From Neoarius graeffei (lineage: Eukaryota > Chordata > Actinopteri > Siluriformes > Ariidae), in the NCBI RefSeq assembly GCF_027579695.1, contig NC_083574.1, positions 61,170,559 to 61,234,558 on the forward strand: 64,000 nucleotides of DNA, written 5' to 3'. The translations under genes and the position numbers were made by a program. Below are positions 56,483-64,000 of the stretch, piece after piece. The notes beneath the pieces were generated by a model that saw nothing but the letters and a program-made list of their open reading frames with translations, was not told where the DNA came from and did not search any database. The stretch's first letter is position 1. Every line of letters starts with the position of its first letter.

Positions 56483-57312
56483 CCTCTCTCCCTCCCTCTC
56501 TCTCAAATCCCTCTCTCTCTCTTTCTGTCTCTCTCTCTCAAATCCCTCTCTCTCTCCCTCTCTCTCTCAAATCTCTCTCTTTCCCTCCCTCCCTCTTTCT
56601 CTCTCTCTCTCCCTCTCCCAAATCTCTCTCTCCCTCTCTCTCCCGCTTTCTCTCTCCCCCCTCTTGCTCTCTCTCTCTCTCTTTCTGTCTCTCTCTCCCT
56701 CCCTCTCTCTCTCTCAAATCCCTCTCTCCCTCTCTCTCAAATCCCTCTCTCTCTCTCTTTCTGTCTCTCTCTCAAATCCCTCTCTCTCTCAAATCTCTCT
56801 CTCCCTCTCTCTTTCTGTCTCTCTCCCTCTCTCTCAAATCCCTCTCTCCCTCTCAAATCTCTCTCTCCCTCTCTCTCTCAAATCCCTCTCTCCCTCTCAA
56901 ATCTCTTTCTCTCCCTTTCTCTCTTTGTCCCTTTCTCTCCCTCCCTCTTATTCTCTCTCTCAAATCTCTCTCTCAAATTCCTCTCTCCCTCCCTCTCTCT
57001 CTCCCTCTCTCTCCCTCCTTCACTCCATCTCTCTCTCTCAAATCCCTCTCTCCCTCCCTCTCTCTCTCAAATCTCTCTCTCTTTCCCTCCCTTTCTCTCC
57101 CTCTCCCTCCCTCTCTCTCTCTCTCTCTCCCTCCCTCTCTCCCTCCCTCTCTCTTTCTCTCTCTCTCCCTCCGTCTCTCTCTCTCCTGCTTCCTCTCTCT
57201 CTGTCTCTCTCCGTCTCTCTCTTGCGCTCTCTCTCCCGCTTTCTCTCTCCCTCTCTCTCTCCCGCTTTCTCTCTCTCCCCCCTCTCTTGCTGTCTCTTTC
57301 TCTCTCTCTCAT
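56070..57312. repeat. 1.24-kb polypyrimidine tract
   Basis: Almost pure C/T on the plus strand, made of CTCTCTC, CCCTCC and CTTTCTC words with interspersed CAAATCC words and occasional G. The long frames on both strands (Ser/Leu/Pro-rich, Arg/Glu-rich) are artefacts of composition. Confidence 0.97.
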
Positions 57313-57670
57313 ATACACACCTCTTATATCTCAGTAGAGACGAGTCGAAGGTGGCAGATTATAAAACCGTGATGAAACGACTCCGTATTGCCTTCCACGT
57401 GCGATACAAACCCAGTGCTCGTGCTGACATCAGTCCTGCCTGTGGCAGAAGAACATTAATATTCAAATGATAAATGTTTGATGTAAATGCAGTTTGAATG
57501 CATTTGTAAAAGAAATTTGACAGCGCCGGCGTGTAGGAGGGCTATAGAGTTTACACTTATCTCAAGTCATTCATCAGGAGAGTGAGAGTGTGGAGAAGTG
57601 TGAAGAGTCACAGCCTGGGTGGTGCGATGTGTTCGTATATAATATACAGTCTGGATCTACATATCCAGTG

Positions 57671-57705
<35 letters not shown>

Positions 57706-57805
57706 CGTCTTGCTCTTTCTTTCATTGTTTTTTTTCTTTTCTGCAGAGAGGGAAAATCCAGAAAAGGTCTTGTGAGCCTCTGACTCACACACACAGACAT
57801 GTCTG

Positions 57806-57859
<54 letters not shown>

Positions 57860-59324
57860 CAAGCTGCAGTGTGAATAAGTGTGTGATCAGCAACTGCTGT
57901 ATAATTAGTACTTGTGTTAGATCAGCCATGCACACACGGAGCGCCTCATGCTTCTGAGGTGTGTAGACACAATGCCCTTCTGTCAGAGTGTGTGTGTGTG
58001 TGTGTGTGTGTGGGCGTGTCCTGTCCTTCTCTGCCCCGGCTCTCTTCAACCCAACTTAGATCTGTTTAACTCCGACAACTCAGATCTACTCACTCAACTT
58101 TGGATCGACTCAAATGACCAGATCTGTTGAGCTCATGCTCTCAACTCAAAGCAGAAACTTCGCACACCATCCCATGATATGTGTGTTATCCTCTTGTTTT
58201 TTGTTTTTTTTTCTGAAGGATTTGTCAAAGCTTCGAGCACTTCTGTAAAGAATCAGCTTATTCAGAGGAAGCAGACTAGAACCGCGCGTGCGTACGTGTG
58301 TGTGTAGGACAATGTCAGGGCTGTTATTTTCTGAATTCTCACTTCTCAGGTCTAAAGTCGTTTGTCAATAGTGCTTGTTTGTAATCGTCTGATCTCCGAT
58401 AAGTGCCCAGTCATCAAGGCGTCTGGTTTTGTGCTAACAAAGCATGTCCTTAGATACCCCCATGTAAAAAAAATAAAATAAAATATGTTTGGGTGCCGTC
58501 TCTCTCTCTGTCTCTCTCTCTTTCTGTCCTTTAATCTCTCTGTCTCTCCACACGCTGTCTTTCAGTAACGCTCTCTCTCGCACGCCTGTGTGTTCTCTGT
58601 CCTCTGCACCGAGTTGCTTGGCGGCCTCTATCGGCTGTCGTGCAGTAACGGCGCCGCCGGTTTTTATCCCATTTCCTGTGTAGATGCGAGAGGACAAAGG
58701 ACGGTCTGATCCCATAAACGTCAGCGAGTTCTGTGTCTCTGTTCCATTTTAATACAGGCGTAACATCATTTTGAATCGGGGTTATCGGGTTTAACTCCGC
58801 ACAAAAGCAATTTCAATCGAGCGCAGCCTCGGCGTTGTTGAGAGCGCGTACGAGCGCATGCGCTCCCCCGAGTGTCACCGACGGAGTCGGGGTGGGGGGT
58901 GGGGGAGCTGTCGGTTGGCTCTGAAGAGGAAGTCTGTGGTTAGACCGTTTTTCTCCATGTAGCAGTGCTTAAAAAAGCCTGGCTGTCCTTACAGATGTGG
59001 AAGCCATTTCAGGGAGAGAGAGAGAGAGAGTGCGTGTGTGTGGGTGTGTGTGGGAGGTAGGCCTGAGTTTATGAAGCATGGGATTCAGGCAAGCCTGTCT
59101 GAGAGCACATAAAGAAGACCCCACTTGCCCAAAAGCATGCTGGGAAGGGCTCAGGTTTGGGCTGCTCGTAAATGAAAGCCCTGTGCTGCTCGGGCTCAAA
59201 ATAGCTCTCGAAAAAAAAATATGCAAGAACGCAGGCCTGGCTGTGCATCTAACAGAAAAAAAAAACCTTCACATCTGACACCACCTTTTTATCCCCGCCC
59301 TTTTTTTATTCTTTATATGTTTAC

Positions 59325-59358
<34 letters not shown>

Positions 59359-59457
59359 TTTGTCCCACCCGAGCCATAAAGCTAGCGTGGCTGGCCGTTC
59401 AACTGCCAGTGTGTCTGTTCTTAATATATGCATGCACACAAACGCTTTCGACTGAAG

Positions 59458-59492
<35 letters not shown>

Positions 59493-59769
59493 TGCTTTTA
59501 ATTTCCTACATTAATCATTTCCACATGGCTGCCAGCAGCTCCATCTGCCCCTGACGTGTGTCCCTCTCAGCTCATCAGGGAAGTGCACGGTGACACCGGT
59601 GACGTGCCTCAACCTTCCACTTCCTGCCACCTCGTGTCCTTTCATCAACATTCAGCTCGTGCTTTTCGTAACTGACGGAGGTGTTTCTTGCACACGGCTT
59701 CGAACAATATTTCCCGTCCCTCTTAAAAACACCAGGATATTTTACCTCCCTCGCTTTGACAAGGGTTTA
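57313..59769. other. Intron 3, microsatellite-rich single-copy stretch
   Basis: CT (about 57673-57705), CA (about 57808-57855), GT (about 57988-58011 and 59459-59491) and AAT (about 59328-59357) arrays. A CpG-richer patch lies at 58600-58920 with a GAGCGCATGCGCTC palindrome. No exon recognised. Confidence 0.45.
58852..58865. promoter_or_regulatory. Perfect palindrome with NRF-1-like core
   Basis: GAGCGCATGCGCTC, containing GCGCATGCGC, in a GC-richer patch of intron 3. It resembles the site upstream of cbfb. Function unknown. Confidence 0.4.
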
Positions 59770-60356
59770 TTATACCCCCGCTCCGAACAGAGGGATACTG
59801 GTTTACCTCTGTCCCTTTGTATCTCCAGCCGTCCGAACCACCCTTTTTCTCAGCAACCACAAATCATAGTCACTTGATATTTGGTACCGAGCCTCAGCTT
59901 GGGGTTCTATACCGTGTGTACCATTTTCGGGTCTGTCGCACATCGACTTCCTGTTTACCGACTGAATGTATTTCCAAAACATATAGAGTGGATTTACAAA
60001 ATTTTCGTAACAATTTTCTCAGCAACCACAAATCATAGCCACTTGATATTTGGTACGGAGCTTCAGCTTGGGGTTCTATACCGTGTGTACCATTTTTGGG
60101 TCTGTCGCACATCGACTTCCTGTTGACCGACTGAATGTATTTACAAAACATATAGGGTGGATTTTGATGCTATTTCAAGAAAAATACTGTTTCAAAATGA
60201 CAGTTTACCAGGATGCTGTTTGAAATCCCTGGGCAGAACACGGCTCTTTACTTACTTGTTTCAGGGTTCATTATTTGTTGAAGTCAGCATTCATAATAAG
60301 TGTCCTAGTCCTTTGCTCGCATTCTGATATACCGGTAAGCGAGAGCGGGGGGATAC
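59770..60356. mobile_element. MITE-like element with 169-bp internal direct repeat
   Basis: Ends TATACCCCCGCTC and AGCGGGGGGATA are imperfect inverted repeats. Inside, about 169-bp units starting TCTCAGCAACCACAAATCAT lie at 59848-60016 and 60017-60180 with few differences. Confidence 0.65.
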
Positions 60357-60521
60357 AGTACGTAAGTGATCTTGTTTTGTCAGCATTAGCATTTGTCATT
60401 TTAGTTTTATCTGCAGTTAATATCTAATTACGGATTAGCAGTTAATTATTTCTCTGAGTTCTTTAGTTCGTCTTTGGATGAACAGGGTCTTGTATGTGTG
60501 TGTGATAGCAATCCAGATGTA

Positions 60522-62139
60522 GAGTGGCAGCTACAGTTATCAACAGTCCATAATTATCAACACCACCTTTTCAGATTTACCAATAAAAAACAATTTTACA
60601 AAGGTGAGTTTCAGGTACAACAGTTATTATTGGTTAATTAATCAACCAGAAGACCCGCCTCACGCTTTGATCTTGTCGTCTGATGACGCAGCTCATTACC
60701 TGAGATGGGTTTTTTTAGCACGATCAGAAATTCGAGGAAAACCCGGACGTTCTCATCGCAGGTAAGCATGGTGGAAAGATCATGGACATGTTTTTACTTC
60801 TCAAATTCACCGATATTTCATGATCTCCTTGTCGAAACCTACTTTGTTTCTTACTCTTTCGTTTGACAGTCGCCATTTTGTATCTAAACGCGCGTTTGAG
60901 AATCACGTGAGGTGTTGATAATAGTGATCACTTTCACCGGTGTCCACCATTATCGACACCCTGTGGAATTAAAGGACGTTTACAACTGTTATGGATCGAG
61001 CTTTGTGTAACATTGTTGAAGTAGATGGAGTACTTTAAAAAAAAAATAATAAAACTGCTGTGATTTATAATTTTTTTTCCTGATTCAGAACAGAATGGAA
61101 TGCTTATAGAGTATTTGGAATCCTATTGCAATAAATAGAATTCAACCAGAATTAAATTCCTAGCATTGAAAAAAAATTACATGCTTGAAATATTCAGATT
61201 TTTCTCTTCCATTCAGAAAACTTTTTTTTTTTTTTGCAGTTTGTTGTAAATATCTACCACATATTATGATATCGGTAGACATTTTATATTATGGTTCGAG
61301 GAATGACATGTGACCTTTGACTTGGAGTTTCATGTGGTTACAATGCCAGTTGCCTGTTGACATTTATTGGTAAACTACAAAACTAGAAATTAATACGAAC
61401 AACGATGAATGATGAACAAAATATCTCATCTCATCTCATCTCATTATCTCTAGCCGCTTTATCCTGTTCTACAGGGTCGCAGACAAGCTGGAGCCTATCC
61501 CAGCTGACTACGGGCGAAAGGCGGGGTACACCCTGGACAAGTCGCCAGGTCATCACAGGGCTGACACATAGACACAGACAACCATTCACACTCACATTCA
61601 CACCTACGGTCAATTTAGAGTCACCAGTTAACCTAACCTGCATGTCTTTGGACTGTGGGGGAAACCGGAGCACCCGGAGGAAACCCACGCGGACACGGGG
61701 AGGACATGCAAACTCCACACAGAAAGGCCCTCGCCGGCCACGGGGCTCGAACCCGGACCTTCTTGCTGTGAGGCGACAGCGCTAACCACTACACCACCGT
61801 GCCCCCTATATAAAAGATATTTTGTACTAAATATAAGTCTATGTGAAACAAATTTTAAATAAAAACTATGTTTTGTTAACTTAATACCATATAATGATGT
61901 TTTTTTTTTCATAAATAATCATCTGGGTGTCGATAACTGTGGACAAAGGTGTCGATAGTTGTGAAACGGTGTCATGTGATCCGATACGCTAAGTAATCGG
62001 GAATCAACTCTTGTTTTTTGGCGGGGTTCTCAGTGGAAATTTGAGTAATTATTCATGCACAATTTACATATTGAAAGTCTTTTCTGCTTTTGCAATGGCC
62101 AAAAGATGGTTAAGGTGTCGATAATTGTAGCCGCCGCTC
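60522..62139. mobile_element. Mariner-like (TA-target) non-autonomous element
   Basis: TIRs GAGTGGCAGCTACAGTTATC and (reverse complement) GAGCGGCGGCTACAATTATC flanked by TA (60520-60521, 62140-62141). GTGTCGATAATTG-type motifs recur inside. A minus-strand frame at 60730-60880 (MATVKRKSKKQSRFRQGDHE) may be the start of a lost gene. One SINE is nested. Confidence 0.7.
61424..61806 (-). mobile_element. Mermaid-like SINE
   Basis: Full-length reverse copy with four CTCAT tail units inside the mariner-like element. TSD not resolved. Confidence 0.94.
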
Positions 62140-62141
62140 TA

Positions 62142-62627
62142 GTATCAGTTTTGCAAACATGCCTGTTGACGCTTAACATTTGTGTGGACTGAAGTGCTGA
62201 ATTAATTTAATCAGTAAAACACAGCAGGAGTTGAGTACGTCTGATTTTAATGCGGATGCCCCAAAGTGAGCAAAGTAACCAGAACGATGTCATGCAAATG
62301 GCTCTTTTTCACCTCCGTAATAGAACATGTTTCTCACGATACCGTACGTTCGCTGCTATTATCATTTAGCGCCAAATTACTGACTTGGCATTACTCATGA
62401 TGGAATGTATCATCAGTATTCAGGCCTTCCCAAAGGAATGCTACGTAGCTCTGCTGCATTCATACACACACTGAATCGCCTGCAGAATCCGATGAACACT
62501 TATAAGTGGTAACACCGCATACATTGGAGCATTACACACTTACGGTATAACACAGATCTGGTAGCTTTGAGTAACGTTGGGAGTTACCGAGACACATTAC
62601 CTTAGCTCATGTTATACACATTACAAC

Positions 62628-62659
<32 letters not shown>

Positions 62660-62971
62660 GGTGTTATGTTCTTCATATGTTCTTTCATATTTCTTTCATG
62701 TCTCAACACTGCAGCACAGAGCACAGACACGTTTAAACTCGAGCTGTAATGATTCAAATCAACTGTCACTTCGGAAAACACATCCACATGGATTTTTATG
62801 GTCGACATATAGTTTAATGATCTAAAACCAAAATATGCTTGAGTGTAAGAACATGTACTGTTGTACTGTATTTTGAGTATGCGGGACTTTTTTTTTTTTT
62901 TCCATTTTAAACCCGAAAACTGATGTTACTTGCAACTTACTGACTGTTTGTATACCCTGCTCACTTCGATC
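62142..62971. other. Intron 3, nothing recognised
   Basis: Contains a GT run followed by a G homopolymer (about 62643-62660). No exon or element end recognised. Confidence 0.45.
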
Positions 62972-63060
62972 CAGGCTTGTAGTACTCAAGTCCGACTCGT
63001 ACCCTAATTTTAAGGACTCGTGACTCGACTTGGACTTGAGCACTGACTGCATTCGGACTC

Positions 63061-63951
63061 TAGCCTGGCAAGCCAGACTAAATGTGAATATTTAGTCTGG
63101 TCTAGGTCGTAGACATTTCCGAAGGGTGTGGGTAGGAACAACCCGTTGTCTTTCAAACTGTCTCTGTGCGTATAGGCCAACGCTCTGACCAATCAGCGCA
63201 ACAGTGACTGTGACGTAGTCAGAGCGACAGAAAGCAGTGGGGGAGGCCTTGAAATAAATCATTTTTCAAAATGCGTATTAATTAATAAACAGGTTCTAGA
63301 TATTAAGAAGCTTGGAGATAATGACCACAAGTTTGGAGTCTGTACCACATACTTAACATACACTTGTTTTTTTCAAGTGTTTTTCAAGGGTTTGCTTAAA
63401 CTGTTTTTGAGAGTTTTTATTCAGTGGTGTTTGGTGAAATAATTTCCCTTAAATTTAAAATAACGGGAAAATAAGAAACAATCAAAAAGTAATGTTTCAA
63501 AGCTGTTTATTAATTCTTCGTACTGCACAAACTAGCCCCATCCTTTTGGCTACGAGCGGAGCCAGCTGGTAGATCAGACTTTTGCCATAGCCGGTCGGCA
63601 AAACAGCGAAAACGTCCTTCTTGAAAAGGAATGAGCGGAGAGCCTCTTCCTGCTCATGTTTCAACGAAAACTCCAAGTCTAATTCTTCTAAAACTGATTC
63701 CAAAGCGGAGTCAACCGAGCGCTGTTCACTAGCCGTAGCCATCTTTCCTGCTGCGCTTTCTCCAGCGTCGCGCAGCTTTGTCGTCACTCCTGCAAAAGCC
63801 CGCCCAAAGAATCCAAACAAAAACCTTGCGTTGTGATTGGCGGGCACGATTTGATGCCCGGGGTGTGTTGTTGATATGGTCCGAGGCTAGACCCACTCGT
63901 AGGCAAAAATATTTTTGGCCGCTAGGCGAGTGGGTCTAGTTTACTAGGCTA
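63061..63951 (-). mobile_element. Helicase-fragment DNA element, copy 2 (9-bp TSD)
   Basis: 891 bp flanked by perfect TTCGGACTC (63052-63060, 63952-63960). Termini TAGCCTGGCAAGCC and ACTAGGCTA (reverse complement TAGCCTAGT). Subterminal hairpins at each end (AGCCAGACTAAAT with ATTTAGTCTGG; TAGACCCACTCG with CGAGTGGGTCTA). The empty site is visible in the first hAT copy near 50420. Confidence 0.88.
63497..63742 (-). pseudogene. RecQ-like helicase N-terminal fragment with intact Walker A
   Basis: Minus-strand ATG at 63742: MATASEQRSVDSALESVLEE, then FSLKHEQEEALRSF (Q-motif-like), KKDVFAVLPTGYGKSLIYQL (P-loop GYGKS at residues 51-55), APLVAKRMG, and a stop after 81 codons. RecQ-type SF2 helicases unwind DNA with ATP; the DEAH box and later motifs are absent, so this fragment cannot be a helicase. 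The frame is also open upstream of the ATG. It may be the first exon of a transposon-encoded gene or a captured host exon. Confidence 0.75.
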
Positions 63952-64000
63952 TTCGGACTCATAAATTGGAGATTTTTTTCTTTGCTTTTTTTGTAACATG

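Larger units (their letters stand above)
62972..64000. mobile_element. hAT-like element, second copy, runs off the window
   Basis: Starts CAGGCTTGTAGTACTCAAGT like 48712. It lacks the Tc1 found in the first copy and instead carries a helicase-fragment element. Its 3' end is outside the window. Confidence 0.8.

Noticed and set aside
56070..57470. Very long open frames (466, 391 and 324 codons) rich in Ser, Leu and Pro
   Set aside because: They are produced by the CT-repeat composition in all frames; no domain, start context or splice signals.
63061..63951. Functional host RecQ helicase exon
   Set aside because: The fragment lies within a TIR- and TSD-bounded element and has a second, mutated copy in another such element; it ends before the DEAH box.

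Overview
The window looks like nuclear DNA of a ray-finned (teleost) fish. The evidence is a vertebrate gene split by GT-AG introns, many copies of a fish-type tRNA-derived SINE (Mermaid/DANA-like), several Tc1-like elements with fish-type inverted repeats, and dense microsatellites. The species cannot be fixed from the sequence. I see no bacterial or organelle genes, rRNA, functional tRNA or CRISPR.

The only host gene I can support is cbfb (core-binding factor subunit beta) on the + strand. Coding exons 1-3 lie at 7314-7391, 7962-8048 and 11689-11805. All end on codon boundaries and encode about the first 94 residues. I did not find exon 4, so everything from 11806 to the end is read as intron 3 (over 52 kb, open). 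Upstream are a promoter-like GC-rich stretch with an NRF-1-like site and a 43-bp minisatellite of about 22 copies (5819-6768). Intron 2 holds a 2.1-kb minisatellite (8383-10495).

Intron 3 is a stack of transposable elements, many delimited by target-site duplications (TSDs). In order: a Tc1 remnant and a TIR-flanked unit with tyrosine-recombinase-like coding remnants (13.2-15.2 kb); a deleted Tc1 split by a TTAA-flanked piggyBac-like element (19.8-23.6 kb); a two-ended element with a SWIM/YqaJ-type exon and a THAP exon inside another Tc1 (29.1-31.6 kb); a TTAA-flanked THAP element containing a smaller THAP-exon element (32.9-35.2 kb); a 309-bp inverted duplication (35.3-36.1 kb); a TTAA-flanked THAP element containing a nearly intact Tc1 (36.4-39.7 kb); another deleted Tc1 (41.6-43.1 kb); a 4.4-kb Kolobok-like THAP element with nested SINEs and a piggyBac MITE (43.8-48.2 kb); a hAT-like element containing a nearly intact Tc1 and a SINE that itself contains a helicase-fragment element (48.7-52.1 kb); a SINE split by a MITE (54.3-55.3 kb); a 1.24-kb polypyrimidine tract (56.1-57.3 kb); two MITE-like or mariner-like elements (59.8-62.1 kb); and a second hAT copy with a second helicase-fragment element (63.0 kb to the end).

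The most notable signals are five different THAP zinc-finger domains within 17 kb, and a two-copy transposon family with 9-bp TSDs carrying the N-terminal part of a RecQ-like helicase. Paralogous copies provide empty sites for several insertions. All transposon coding regions seen here are interrupted, mostly by single stop codons that fit CpG decay.
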